From Kineococcus endophyticus (GTDB taxonomy: Bacteria > Actinomycetota > Actinomycetes > Actinomycetales > Kineococcaceae): DNA of 60,874 nucleotides. Positions within the stretch are counted from its first letter, which is position 1; every line of letters begins with the position of its first letter. This document shows, piece after piece, positions 9,275 to 18,128 of the stretch. The notes under the pieces are model-generated. The model had not been told where the DNA came from. It did no database searches and worked only from the letters and a program-made list of their open reading frames with translations. The translations under genes were made by a program, and so were the position numbers. The stretch spans positions 1 to 60,874 of the forward strand of contig NZ_JBFNQN010000021.1 in assembly GCF_040796495.1 (NCBI RefSeq). The letters run 5' to 3'.

Positions 9275-10023
9275 GCGGTCCGTTCGACCTCACGGGCCGC
9301 CTGGCCGTCGTCACCGGTGCGAGCCGGGGCATCGGGCGGGCGTGCGCGGTCGCCCTCGCCCGGGCCGGCGCCGACGTCATCGGCGTCGCGACGCAACCCC
9401 CGGAGGGCGAGACCGCCGAGGAGGTGCGCGCGACGGGTCGTTCCTACGAGGCGCTCGGCTGCGACTTCGCCGACGCCACCGCCGTCGCCGCGCTCGGCGA
9501 CCTCCTCGCCGGCCGCGGGGTGGACGTGCTGGTGAACAACGCCGGGACGATCCGCCGCACCCCCGCCGCGGACCACCCGCAGGCGGACTTCGACCACGTG
9601 CTGCAGGTGAACCTCACGAGCCAGTTCACGCTGACGCAGCGCGTCGGGGCGTCGATGCTCGAACGCGGCCACGGCAAGGTCGTGTTCACCGCGTCGCTGC
9701 TGAGCTTCCAGGGCGGCGTGAACGTCCCCGGGTACACCGCGTCCAAGCACGCGGTCGCAGGCCTCACGCGCGCCCTCGCGAACGAGTGGGCCCCGCGCGG
9801 TGTGAACGTCAACGCCGTCGCCCCCGGGTACGTCGTGACCGACAACACCGCCGCCCTGCGCGCCGACCCGGACCGCTCCCGCGCTCTGCTGGAACGGATC
9901 CCGGCCGGCCGCTGGGCGACACCGGAGGACATCGCCGGCCCCGTGGTGTTCCTCGCCAGCCCCGCCGCGGACTACGTGCACGGAGTCGTGCTCGCCGCGG
10001 ACGGGGGGTGGCTCTCCCGCTGA
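9271..10023 (+). CDS. KduD-like short-chain dehydrogenase
   Basis: A 250-residue SDR strongly resembling 2-dehydro-3-deoxy-D-gluconate 5-dehydrogenase (KduD). It has the TGASRGIG cofactor loop at 15-22, NNAG at 89-92 and the catalytic set S142, Y155, K159. The stretch GYTASKHAVAGLTRALANEW and the end VHGVVLAADGGW are typical of KduD. Next to a fuconate-type dehydratase it may oxidise 2-keto-3-deoxy-L-fuconate instead of the gluconate analogue. It is the last gene of the operon and has a GTG start overlapping the previous stop. Two hairpins follow. Confidence 0.87.
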   Translation: MSGPFDLTGRLAVVTGASRGIGRACAVALARAGADVIGVATQPPEGETAEEVRATGRSYEALGCDFADATAVAALGDLLAGRGVDVLVNNAGTIRRTPAADHPQADFDHVLQVNLTSQFTLTQRVGASMLERGHGKVVFTASLLSFQGGVNVPGYTASKHAVAGLTRALANEWAPRGVNVNAVAPGYVVTDNTAALRADPDRSRALLERIPAGRWATPEDIAGPVVFLASPAADYVHGVVLAADGGWLSR

Positions 10024-10034
10024 GGCGGTGGGTG

Positions 10035-10093
10035 CACTGCGGTGCGTTCCGACACTTCCGAGGGCCCCTCAGGTGTCGGAACGCACCGCAGTG
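10035..10093. terminator. 21-bp perfect hairpin, first of a related pair
   Basis: Arms at 10035-10055 and 10073-10093 are perfectly complementary and enclose a 17-nt loop. The stem core GTGCGTTCCGAC is shared with the next hairpin. It lies between the convergent sugar-acid and GH95 operons and has no T-tract. Confidence 0.75.
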
Positions 10094-10100
10094 ACCGAGT

Positions 10101-10147
10101 GGTACGTTCCGACCCACTCGCGAGACGCGGGCGGGTCGGAACGTACC
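10101..10147. terminator. 15-bp perfect hairpin, second of a related pair
   Basis: Arms at 10101-10115 and 10133-10147 (GGTACGTTCCGACCC and its complement) enclose another 17-nt loop. It likely ends the GH95 operon coming from the right, or belongs to a palindromic repeat family with its neighbour. Confidence 0.7.
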
Positions 10148-10156
10148 GATCGCGGG

Positions 10157-12508
10157 TCAGGCCGCGGGCGAAGCCTGCAGCACGTATTCCGTCCCCGCGG
10201 TCGCCGTCCACGCGAGCTCGCCGTCGCCCTTCGCGACGAGTTCACCCTCGGCCGTGGTCACGGTGACGTTCGTCCGCTGCACGCGGACGGTGAGCTCGCC
10301 GTCCTGCCCGGCGACGACGCGCCCACCGGCGAGGGTCCCGTCGGCCCAGCTCAGGTCGACGGTGTGACCGCCGCGGGCCCGCAGCCCACGCACCGAACCC
10401 GAGGTCCAGGCGGGCGGCAGCGCGGGGAGCAGGTCGAGCCCGCCGTCGTGCCCCTGCAGCAGCGTCTCGGCGATGCCGGCGACGACACCGAAGTTCCCGT
10501 CGATCTGGAAGATCGCGTTGCCCGGCCAGTCGCTGTGCGGGTGCAGGTCGAGCAGCGAGTCGGACATGAGGTCCTCGACGAGGACGCGCAGGTGCTCCTG
10601 CGCGGCGGCCCCGTCCCCGAACCGGGCCGACAACCCGACGACCCACGACCGGCTCCAGCCGGTGTGGCCGCCGCCGTGGCTCAGACGGCCCTCGAGCGAG
10701 CGGCGGGAGGCGGCGAGCAGGTCCGGGGTCCGGCGGCGCGTCGTGCTCGTCCCCGGGAACACCCCGTACAGGTGCGAGACGTGCCGGTGGCCGGGTTCAG
10801 CCGACTCCAGACCGGGACCCCACTCCTGGAGCACACCGTCGACGACGGCGGGACCGGCGAGCCGGGGCAGCGCCGCCCGGACCTCCTGCGCGAACTCGTC
10901 GTCGTCCTCGCCCGCGCGGGCCAGCAGGTCGAGGTAGTGGGTGAACACCTCACGCGTCAGTTCCCGGTCCATCGTCGCCCCCGCCGTCACGGCGGCCGAC
11001 GACCCGTCCGGCAGCAGGAACGAGTTCTCCGGCGACGTCGAGGGGCTCGGCAGCAGGCTCCCCTCGGAATCCTCGACGAGGAGGTCCAGGGCCGCGGCCG
11101 CGGCCGCCCGGTGGACCGGGAGGGCCACGTCGCGGACGAAACCGTCCGCGGCGGAGCCGAAGTCGACGTGGTCGTAGGTGTGGGCCGCGAGCCACGGCAG
11201 AGCCGAGGGCCAGTTCGACCAGAACGGCCGGCCCTGCACGGCCCGGGAGAACCGCCACACGTCGGTGTTGTGGTGGACGATCGCGCCGCGGGCCCCGTAG
11301 TCCAGGCGGGCCGTCTCCTGGCCGGCCTCGGCCAGGTCGCGGGCGAGCTCGAACAGCGGGGTGTGCAGCTCGGCGACCCCCGTCGTCTCGGCCGCCCAGT
11401 AGTTCATCGTGACGTTGATGTTCGTCGTGTAGTTGCTGCTCCACCCGGGGCGGACGTCGGTGTTCCAGATGCCCTGCAGGTTCGCGGCCTGCGTCCCCGG
11501 GCGGGACGAGGCGACGAGCAGGTAGCGGCCGAGGTCGAACACCTGCTGGGCCACGGCGACGTCGGCCTCGTGGCCCGGCGCGGCCTGCACGTCGAGGTCG
11601 ACGCGGTCGAACCACCGCCGGTGCTCCGCCGTCGTCCGCTCGCGCAGGTCGGCGGTCGGGACACCGGCGGCCGCGAGCACCTGCTCGCGGGCCTGTGCGG
11701 CCAGCGCCTCGAGGTCGGCCGACGGGCGCGCGTTCCAGCCACGGAACCCCGTGACGACGGTCGCGGTGAGGCGCGCGGTGCTTCCCTCCCCGTGCACGAG
11801 GGCGGCGACGGCGAAACCACCCCCGCGCGCGACGGTGCCGTCGGCGTCGGGGACGTCGTCGGCGTACCGGACGGGGTCGTCGTCCGGCACGTAGTTCGGG
11901 ATGACGGTGGCGGGCACCCGCCCCGCGGCGAGCACGAGGGTTCCGCCCGCCGTCTCCTCCACGCGGTGCAGGCCGAGCGGGTGCGGGCTGGTGAAGTCCA
12001 CCGCGGGCAGGGCCCCGCCGTCCCAGCCGGTCGTGGCGACGAGGACGCTCGGGTCCGGGGCGACGAACGCCTCCAGCGCGTGGTCGGTACTGCCGCGGCG
12101 GTACCGCGTCGAGGACACCGCGGCGGCGAGGTCGAGGTCGCGCGCGTACTCCGCCACGTCCTCCCCCGCCCCCGCGTCGTACGACCAGCTGAGCCGGCCG
12201 ACGGGCTGGTAGGACTCGGTGTACCCGTCGGCGTGCAGCTGCAGCGCCAGTTCGTCCGCGCGGTGGTGGTCCCCCGCCGCGACCGCCTCGCGCAGGGCGG
12301 GCAGGACGTGGGCGGCCCCGCCGTCGGTGCGGGGTTCCAGGGGGCCGCCGGACCACAGGGTGTCGGCGTTGAGGTCGAACGTCTCGGTCCCGACACCCCC
12401 GGAGGCGGTGACCCCCAACCGCCCGTCCCCCAGCAGGAACGCGTCGGCGAAGCGGCTCGCCGGTCGGTCGCAGCGCAGGACGTGCCGGGGGGCGGGCTGG
12501 TGGGTCAT
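10157..12508 (-). CDS. Glycoside hydrolase family 95, probable alpha-L-fucosidase
   Basis: An inverting glycosidase of 783 residues that should release terminal L-fucose (some GH95 members prefer alpha-L-galactose). The N-terminal domain has the family hallmark DLNADTLWSGGP at 45-56. By comparison with the bifidobacterial AfcA active site, the base asparagines are in TTNINVTMNYW (N363/N365), the acid is E494 in TSPEN, and the third residue is D670 in QIDGNFG. There is no signal peptide, so it should act in the cytoplasm on imported fucosylated oligosaccharides. It starts 44 nt after the binding-protein gene and is the last gene of the transporter operon. Confidence 0.92.
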   Translation of the reverse strand: MTHQPAPRHVLRCDRPASRFADAFLLGDGRLGVTASGGVGTETFDLNADTLWSGGPLEPRTDGGAAHVLPALREAVAAGDHHRADELALQLHADGYTESYQPVGRLSWSYDAGAGEDVAEYARDLDLAAAVSSTRYRRGSTDHALEAFVAPDPSVLVATTGWDGGALPAVDFTSPHPLGLHRVEETAGGTLVLAAGRVPATVIPNYVPDDDPVRYADDVPDADGTVARGGGFAVAALVHGEGSTARLTATVVTGFRGWNARPSADLEALAAQAREQVLAAAGVPTADLRERTTAEHRRWFDRVDLDVQAAPGHEADVAVAQQVFDLGRYLLVASSRPGTQAANLQGIWNTDVRPGWSSNYTTNINVTMNYWAAETTGVAELHTPLFELARDLAEAGQETARLDYGARGAIVHHNTDVWRFSRAVQGRPFWSNWPSALPWLAAHTYDHVDFGSAADGFVRDVALPVHRAAAAAALDLLVEDSEGSLLPSPSTSPENSFLLPDGSSAAVTAGATMDRELTREVFTHYLDLLARAGEDDDEFAQEVRAALPRLAGPAVVDGVLQEWGPGLESAEPGHRHVSHLYGVFPGTSTTRRRTPDLLAASRRSLEGRLSHGGGHTGWSRSWVVGLSARFGDGAAAQEHLRVLVEDLMSDSLLDLHPHSDWPGNAIFQIDGNFGVVAGIAETLLQGHDGGLDLLPALPPAWTSGSVRGLRARGGHTVDLSWADGTLAGGRVVAGQDGELTVRVQRTNVTVTTAEGELVAKGDGELAWTATAGTEYVLQASPAA

Positions 12509-12551
12509 GTCTCTCCGTACGTGGTGGTGGATCCGGACGCTCGACCGGGGG

Positions 12552-14192
12552 TCACTTCGAGGCGTCGTACGCCTTCTGTTGGATCTCCAGGTACCGCGGA
12601 AGACCCGTGGACTGCAACTCCTCGACGTAGGACGTCCACGCGCCGTCGTCGTTCACGTCGCGGCTGCCCGTGATGAACTCGGCGCTGGCCTGGGCGACGA
12701 GGTTGTCGATGTTCGTCGTGAGCTCGGCCACCTCCGCGGACTCCTCCTGCGGCACCCAGACCGACCAGTACGGGAACACCTGGTCCTGCGGCACGTGGGG
12801 CTCGTAGAGCTTGCTGGCCGCGTAGAGCATACGCTCGTAGCCGTCCGCGGGCTGGACCTGGGCGTTGCGGAACTCGGCGTTCTCGTTGTACTGCGCCAGT
12901 GCGCCCCAGCCGTCGTTGGCCGGCTTCACGTTGGGGTCCGTCTCGGGGATGCGGGCGATGGGAGTGAGGGTCTCGTCGAGCGCGGTTTCGCCGGGCTCGG
13001 GCTTGAACCAGTCCTTGCCCTCGATGCCGAACTCGGCCCGCAGGTGCTGGTCCTGGGGGAACATGTGGTCGAGCATCTTGATCGCGGCGACCTGCTCGTC
13101 CTCGCTGGCCTTGTTGGTCAGCGCGAACGTGGCGCCGGGCATGCTCGGCAGGTTGTAGGACGCGTACTGGACCCCCTTCGGGCCCTTGAGCGGCGCCAGG
13201 GCCTGGTAGGCCTCGTCACGGCCGTCATCCTGGTAGGTGGTGACGAAGATCCCGGAGTGCAGGGCGGTCGCGGCGCCGATGAGCGGGGCCTCCGCGTTGT
13301 CGCCCTTGGCGATCAGGGCGTCTCGGTTCTGGGTGAAGGCACCGGGGTCGATCAACCCTGCGTCGTACATCTTGTTCATGAACGCGAGGGCATCCCGGTA
13401 AGCGTCCTGCTGCGCCTGCAGCGTCACCTTGCCGTCCTGCAGGGCCAGGGTCGAGGGGAAGGTGGCGCTGCCCTGCGGGTCGTAGAGGAAGGCGTTGGCG
13501 AAGTACGGCAGCAAGAGGTCGTCCACGCTGGAGGTCAGCGGGATCTCGTCGGCCTTGCCGTTGCCGTTGGGGTCCTGGGTCTTGAAGGCCATCATGACGT
13601 CGAAGAACTCGTCCGTCGTCGTGGGCATCTGCAGGTTCAGCTTCTTCAGCCACTCGGTGTTGATCCACAGCTTGGCCTGGTAGCTGCAGTGGAAGCAGTC
13701 GTTCCACTGCGGCAGACCGTAGATCTTGCCGTCGGGCGCGGTGGCGAGGTCCTTGAAACCCGGGAAGTCCGCGAACGCCTGCTTGATGTTCGGAGCGTTC
13801 TGATCGATGAGGTCGTTCAACGGCTGCAGGACGCCCTGCTGGCCGTAGCGCAGGAGGTCCTGCTGGGAGAACTGGTCCACCCACGGGATCATGAGGAAGA
13901 CCTCGGGGTAGTCCCCGCCGGCGAGCTGGATGCGGCGCGCCTCGGCGGCCGTCGACCCGTCGTACGTCGTGGTCTGCCAGTCGAACGTGTACCCGGTGAG
14001 CTCCTCCATCTCCTTCGAGAAGGAGTTCGTCTTCAGGTCGGTGTCGGGGCCCTGGGCGGCGAAGATCGAGAGGTTGTCCGCGTCGCCCGGGTCGTCGCCG
14101 CCGGAGCAGGCGGTCGTCGCGAACAGCGTCACTGCGGCCAGGCCGACGGCGAGCGTGCGGGCACGGGAGCGGAACCGGCTGGGACTGGACAT
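12552..14192 (-). CDS. Sugar ABC transporter substrate-binding lipoprotein (LplA-like)
   Basis: A 546-residue extracellular binding protein. A lipoprotein signal ends in FATTACSGG, with C29 as the lipidation site. The mature part follows the COG1653 binding-protein pattern of LplA/LipO-type proteins, and DPNGNGKADE forms an EF-hand-like calcium loop. I start at the second ATG (14192), which has AAGGGA about 7 nt upstream, rather than twelve codons earlier. It lies between the permease pair and the GH95 fucosidase, so its ligand is probably a fucose-containing oligosaccharide. Confidence 0.9.
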   Translation of the reverse strand: MSSPSRFRSRARTLAVGLAAVTLFATTACSGGDDPGDADNLSIFAAQGPDTDLKTNSFSKEMEELTGYTFDWQTTTYDGSTAAEARRIQLAGGDYPEVFLMIPWVDQFSQQDLLRYGQQGVLQPLNDLIDQNAPNIKQAFADFPGFKDLATAPDGKIYGLPQWNDCFHCSYQAKLWINTEWLKKLNLQMPTTTDEFFDVMMAFKTQDPNGNGKADEIPLTSSVDDLLLPYFANAFLYDPQGSATFPSTLALQDGKVTLQAQQDAYRDALAFMNKMYDAGLIDPGAFTQNRDALIAKGDNAEAPLIGAATALHSGIFVTTYQDDGRDEAYQALAPLKGPKGVQYASYNLPSMPGATFALTNKASEDEQVAAIKMLDHMFPQDQHLRAEFGIEGKDWFKPEPGETALDETLTPIARIPETDPNVKPANDGWGALAQYNENAEFRNAQVQPADGYERMLYAASKLYEPHVPQDQVFPYWSVWVPQEESAEVAELTTNIDNLVAQASAEFITGSRDVNDDGAWTSYVEELQSTGLPRYLEIQQKAYDASK

Positions 14193-14256
14193 GGGGATCC
14201 CTTCGAGGGGCGGTGACGACGGCGTCACCGGAGCGGACGGGAGGGTCGAGCGGGGT

Positions 14257-15201
14257 TCAGCCCTTGACGGCGCCGACGAGGATGCCCTTGGTGAAGTAGC
14301 GGGCCACGAACGGGTAGACGAGCAGCAGCGGCACCGTCGCGATGACGATGAGGGAGTACTTCAGGAGGTTCGCCAGCTGCTGGCGTTCCATCATCGCGGC
14401 GGCGTCGGTGCTGCCCCCGGAGGTGTTGAGCACGAGGATGTTGCGCAGGACGATCTGCAGCGGCGCCAGGTCGGGGTCGCGCAGGTACAGCAGGGCGTCG
14501 AAGTAGGAGTTCCACTGGGCGATGCCGTACATGAGCGCGATGACGGCGATGAGCGGTTTGGCCAGCGGCAGGACGACCGTGAAGAGGATCCGCAGGTCGC
14601 TGGCCCCGTCGATCGCGGCGGCCTCGTGCAGCTCCTCGGGGATCGAGGACCGCAGGAACGCGATCGCGATGATGACCTGCCACACCCCGATCGCCTGCGG
14701 CAGCAGCAGCGCGCCACGGGTGTCGAGCAGACCCAGGGCCTGCACCACGAGGTAGGTCGGGATGATGCCGCCGGCGAAGAGCATCGTGAAGACGACGGCC
14801 TTGGTGATGACCGTCCGGCCCCACAGGTCCGGCCGGGACAGCGGGTAGGCGATCATGATGGTCAGGGTCACGCTGATCGCCGCGCCGGCCAGGGTGTAGA
14901 AGACCGAGTTGGCGAAGCCGGTGAGGATGGCCGAGTTGGACAGCGCCACCTCGTACCCGCGCAGGGTGGGGTCGACGGGCCAGAGGAACACCCGCCCGGC
15001 CGACACCGCCGCCGGCGAGCTGAACGAGCTCGCCACGATATAGACGAGCGGCACCAGCACGATGACGAGGGCCGTCACCAGCAGGACGTAGACGCCGACC
15101 ATGAAGACCTTGTCGACGGCCGGGTCCTTGACCTGCCGCGCGCGGTGCACCTGCTGCGGCCCTCGGGTCCGCCGCCGCGGTTCCGTCGTCGTCCCGCTCA
15201 C
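14257..15201 (-). CDS. Sugar ABC transporter permease (MalG/LplC type)
   Basis: The second membrane subunit of the importer, 314 residues with about six transmembrane helices. The coupling-loop EAA motif is ELHEAAAIDGASDLRIL, where the shared ATPase docks. The frame is open far upstream, but the true start is the GTG at 15201, which overlaps the preceding permease stop as GTGA. Its end GILVGAVKG is typical of LplC-type permeases. It works with the permease at 15198-16166 and the lipoprotein at 12552. No ATPase gene is in the operon. Confidence 0.9.
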   Translation of the reverse strand: MSGTTTEPRRRTRGPQQVHRARQVKDPAVDKVFMVGVYVLLVTALVIVLVPLVYIVASSFSSPAAVSAGRVFLWPVDPTLRGYEVALSNSAILTGFANSVFYTLAGAAISVTLTIMIAYPLSRPDLWGRTVITKAVVFTMLFAGGIIPTYLVVQALGLLDTRGALLLPQAIGVWQVIIAIAFLRSSIPEELHEAAAIDGASDLRILFTVVLPLAKPLIAVIALMYGIAQWNSYFDALLYLRDPDLAPLQIVLRNILVLNTSGGSTDAAAMMERQQLANLLKYSLIVIATVPLLLVYPFVARYFTKGILVGAVKG

Positions 15202-16166
15202 CACAGACCACTCCCCGTGACTCGTTTGGCGACCTTGTTGACCGTCAGCAGCAGCACGAGGTTGATGACGGAGTTGAACAGGCCGATGGCGCTCGCCAGG
15301 CTGAAGTCGGCGTTGATGAGCCCGACCTTGTACGTGTAGGTCGCGATCACCTCGGACTGCGACAGGTTGAGCGGGTTCTGCAGCAGGAACGCCTTCTCGA
15401 ACCCCAGCGACATGACGTTGCCGACGCCGAGGATGAGGATGATGACGGCGGTGGGCGCGATGCCCGGCAGGTCGACGTTGATGATCTTCTGCAGCCGGTT
15501 CGCGCCGTCGACGCGCGCGGCCTCGTAGAGCGTCGGGTCGATGCCCGCCAGCGCCGCGAGGTAGATGACGGCCGAGTAGCCCGCCGTCTGCCACACGTCC
15601 GTCCAGACGTAGATGTGCCGGAAGGCGTTCGGGTCGCCCAGGATGTTCGGGTCGTCGGCGCCGAAGAAGCCGAAGACGTCCGACATCAGGCCGATCCGCG
15701 GCGACAGGATGAGGATCGTCATCGAGACGATGATCACCGTGGAGATGAAGAACGGCGCGTAGGTGACGAGCTGCACGGTCTTGGCGAAGAAGCGCAGCCG
15801 CACCTCGTTGATGGCCAGCGCCAGGATGATCGGGATCGGGAAGCCCGCCAGGACGGCGTAGACGGACAGCAGGAACGTGTTGGACACGATGCGCCCGAAC
15901 ACGGGGTTGTCGAAGAAGCGCTGGAAGTTGGCCAGGCCGACCCAGTCGCTGCCCCAGATGCCGTCCACCACGTTGTACTGCTTGAACGCGATGACGGCGT
16001 TGACCATCGGGACGTACTTGAAGACGACGAACCACAGCAGCGGGACCGACAGCATGACGTAGAGCTGCCAGTGCCGGCGCAGGCTGCGACGGGCCGCCGA
16101 GGGCGCCCGGGTGCTGGTGCCGGCCGCGTCCGCGACCTTCCCGGGCCGCAAGGGGGTCAGCGCCAC
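15198..16166 (-). CDS. Sugar ABC transporter permease (MalF/LplB type)
   Basis: The first membrane subunit of the importer, about 322 residues, with roughly six transmembrane helices. Its EAA loop is TLYEAARVDGANRLQKI. It opens the transporter/GH95 operon. The start is uncertain. I chose the GTG at 16166, from which the protein begins with a short polar head before the first helix; no strong ribosome binding site is visible. The longer frame adds residues with no family character. Two sequences resembling the GntR operator lie upstream. Confidence 0.85.
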   Translation of the reverse strand: MALTPLRPGKVADAAGTSTRAPSAARRSLRRHWQLYVMLSVPLLWFVVFKYVPMVNAVIAFKQYNVVDGIWGSDWVGLANFQRFFDNPVFGRIVSNTFLLSVYAVLAGFPIPIILALAINEVRLRFFAKTVQLVTYAPFFISTVIIVSMTILILSPRIGLMSDVFGFFGADDPNILGDPNAFRHIYVWTDVWQTAGYSAVIYLAALAGIDPTLYEAARVDGANRLQKIINVDLPGIAPTAVIILILGVGNVMSLGFEKAFLLQNPLNLSQSEVIATYTYKVGLINADFSLASAIGLFNSVINLVLLLTVNKVAKRVTGSGLW

Positions 16167-16360
16167 GACGACGACCCATTCATCAGACCACTGGAACCGG
16201 CCGCGGCGTGCTGTGCACCGGCACAACGCTGACCGCCGCCGAAGTTCGCGTGCACGAGCACAGCGCCTCCTCATCGAGTACGTCAGGCGGGATTGGCTGC
16301 GACCGTATTCGTCAGATGTTTGGGGTGTCAAGGCACAGCGGCACTTGGTGCCACACACAG
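16167..16360. promoter_or_regulatory. Promoter region of transporter/GH95 operon with candidate operator half-sites
   Basis: On the minus strand, 16307-16321 reads AAACATCTGACGAAT, matching 11 of 15 bases of the palindrome at 6661-6675 and sharing ACATCTGA exactly. A second match, TCTGATG followed by a TGG, lies at about 16178-16188. This suggests that the same GntR regulator controls both operons. Confidence 0.4.
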
Positions 16361-16392
16361 GAACGGCCGCCCGTGGGTGCGGACGGCCGTTC
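16361..16392 (-). terminator. Hairpin terminator after the antiporter gene
   Basis: Twelve-base arms GAACGGCCGCCC and GGACGGCCGTTC with one mismatch enclose an 8-nt loop. It sits just past the stop of the leftward antiporter gene. Confidence 0.65.
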
Positions 16393-16406
16393 CAGGGGTG
16401 GGTGGG

Positions 16407-17591
16407 TCAGCGCGCGGTGGTCGCGGCCTTCTCGCGCTGGCGCCGGACGTACGCGCGCGCCCACGGGTCGGCGAAGCGGGCGAGCACCGGGCCGAGCACG
16501 GCCATGACCAGCACGTAGGCCGCGGCGAGCGCCGCGAGCCGGGCGTCGACACCGGCGGCCGTCGCGAGCCCGGCGATGACGATGGAGAACTCCCCGCGCG
16601 GGATGAGGGCGGCCCCGGCACGGATCCGCCCGGGGACCGCGATGCCCGCGCGACGGGCGGCCACCCACCCCGTCACGAGCTTGGTGACGACGCCCACGAC
16701 GACGAGGACGAGGGCGGGCAGCAGGACCGGCGGCAGCGAACTGGGGTCGGTGGACAGGCCGAAGGAGACGAAGAAGACCGCCGCGAACAGGTCTCGCAGC
16801 GGTTCGAGGCGGTGGTGCGCCTCCGGTGCGAGGTCGTTGGACAGGCTGATCCCCAGCAGGAACGCGCCCACGGCGGCCGAGACGTGGAGCTGCTCGGCCA
16901 CCCCGGCGACGAGCAGCGCCAGGCCCAGCACGCGCAGCAGGGTCACCTCGCCGGAGCCACCGGAGACGAACTTGGAGATGACCGAGCCCCAGCGCAGCGC
17001 GACGACGAGCGCGACGGCCAGGCAGGCGAGGGCGATGAGCACCGACCCGGTCGCCTCCCAGACCCCCGAGGCGGCGAGGACCGCGGTGAGGATCGGCAGG
17101 TAGACCGCCATCCCCAGGTCCTCCAGCACGAGGATGCCCAGGACGGACGGGGTCTCCCGGTTGCCCAGGCGGCCGAGGTCGGCGAGGACCTTGGCCACGA
17201 TGCCCGAGGAGCTGACGGCCGTGATGCCGAACATCGCCAGCGCCCCGACCGGCCCGAAGCCCAGCAGGAGCCCGAACGCGGCGCCGGGCAACCCGTTGAG
17301 CAGCAGGTCGAGCACGCCGACGGGCGCCTGCCGTCGCAGGTTGCCCAGCAGGTCCCCCGCGGAGTACTCCAACCCCAGCAGGAGCAGGAGCATGACGACG
17401 CCGATCTCGGACGCGGCGTCGAGGAACCCCTCGGGGGCGTTCAGCGGGACGACGCCGCCGGCCCCGAACGCGAGCCCGGCCAGCAGGTACAGCGGGACCG
17501 GGGAGATGCCCAGCCGGCCGGCGAGGCGACCGACGAGACCGAGCCCGAAGATGACCGCACCGAGCTCGATGAGCAGAGCAGCGGTGTGCAC
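16407..17591 (-). CDS. CPA2-family cation/proton antiporter (KhtU/KefB-like)
   Basis: A 394-residue membrane protein with about 12 hydrophobic segments and the Na+/H+ exchanger fold. The stretch GITAVSSSGIVAKVL and the helix VSAAVGAFLLGISLS are typical of KefB/KhtU transporters that exchange K+ or Na+ for protons. The usual cytoplasmic TrkA-N domain is missing. Instead a separate regulatory subunit lies 54 nt upstream in the same direction, as in the KhtTU system. The GTG at 17591 is the best-fitting start, but GGAGGAGGGG is about 20 nt upstream, so the exact start is uncertain. A hairpin follows the gene. Confidence 0.88.
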   Translation of the reverse strand: MHTAALLIELGAVIFGLGLVGRLAGRLGISPVPLYLLAGLAFGAGGVVPLNAPEGFLDAASEIGVVMLLLLLGLEYSAGDLLGNLRRQAPVGVLDLLLNGLPGAAFGLLLGFGPVGALAMFGITAVSSSGIVAKVLADLGRLGNRETPSVLGILVLEDLGMAVYLPILTAVLAASGVWEATGSVLIALACLAVALVVALRWGSVISKFVSGGSGEVTLLRVLGLALLVAGVAEQLHVSAAVGAFLLGISLSNDLAPEAHHRLEPLRDLFAAVFFVSFGLSTDPSSLPPVLLPALVLVVVGVVTKLVTGWVAARRAGIAVPGRIRAGAALIPRGEFSIVIAGLATAAGVDARLAALAAAYVLVMAVLGPVLARFADPWARAYVRRQREKAATTAR

Positions 17592-17645
17592 CTGTTCCAG
17601 ACCCGTTCCCCTCCTCCTGCTCCGACCGTGGGCTGCGACCCGGAC

Positions 17646-18128
17646 CTAGCCGTTGTGCAGCAGCTCCGCGGTCGCGCGGACCCCTTCCTGGGTCCCGACC
17701 ACGACGATCTTGTCACCGGAGGAGAACTGCTGGGACGGCGCGGGCGACGGCACGACCTCGCCGTTGCGGACGAGCGCGACGACCGAGGCCCCCGTGCGGC
17801 TGCGGATGGCCGCGTCGCCGAGCGTCTTGCCGACGTAGGGCGAGGAGTCCTCGAGGTAGATGCCCTCGGTGGCCAGGCCCTCGATCTGCTCGCGCAGGCG
17901 CGCCAGGCGCTCGATGACGCGGGGCTGACCGAGCAGCTCGGCCAGCACCTCGGCCTCGTCGCCGTCGAGGTCGACGACGGCGTGGCAGGCGTCGGGGTCG
18001 TCTTGGGAGTACACCAGCAGCTCGCGCTCACCGCCGCGGGTCGAGATCACGCCGATGCGCCGTCCGCGCGCGGTGGTGAAGTCGTGCCGCAGCCCGACGC
18101 CGGGCAGCTTGGTCTCTTCCAGGTCCAC
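17646..18128 (-). CDS. KhtT-like antiporter regulatory subunit (TrkA-C domain)
   Basis: A 160-residue soluble protein. The N-terminal half resembles KhtT, and the C-terminal half is an RCK_C/TrkA-C domain (about residues 80-160) with ESSPYVGKTLGD-like and GDKIVVVGT segments. In KhtTU this subunit gates the membrane antiporter in response to nucleotides and ions. It precedes the antiporter gene in the same operon. I start at the GTG at 18128 (VDLEETKLPG), where family similarity begins; the extra 29 codons upstream look non-coding. Confidence 0.85.
   Translation of the reverse strand: MDLEETKLPGVGLRHDFTTARGRRIGVISTRGGERELLVYSQDDPDACHAVVDLDGDEAEVLAELLGQPRVIERLARLREQIEGLATEGIYLEDSSPYVGKTLGDAAIRSRTGASVVALVRNGEVVPSPAPSQQFSSGDKIVVVGTQEGVRATAELLHNG

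Noticed and set aside
14257-16179. A single 640-residue permease fusion
   Set aside because: The left part is the MalG-type permease; the upstream part is the wrong frame of the MalF-type permease. The GTGA overlap at 15198-15201 marks two genes.
16361-16392. A possible insertion-sequence terminal repeat
   Set aside because: Short arms with an 8-nt loop right after a stop codon fit a terminator; no transposase is nearby.
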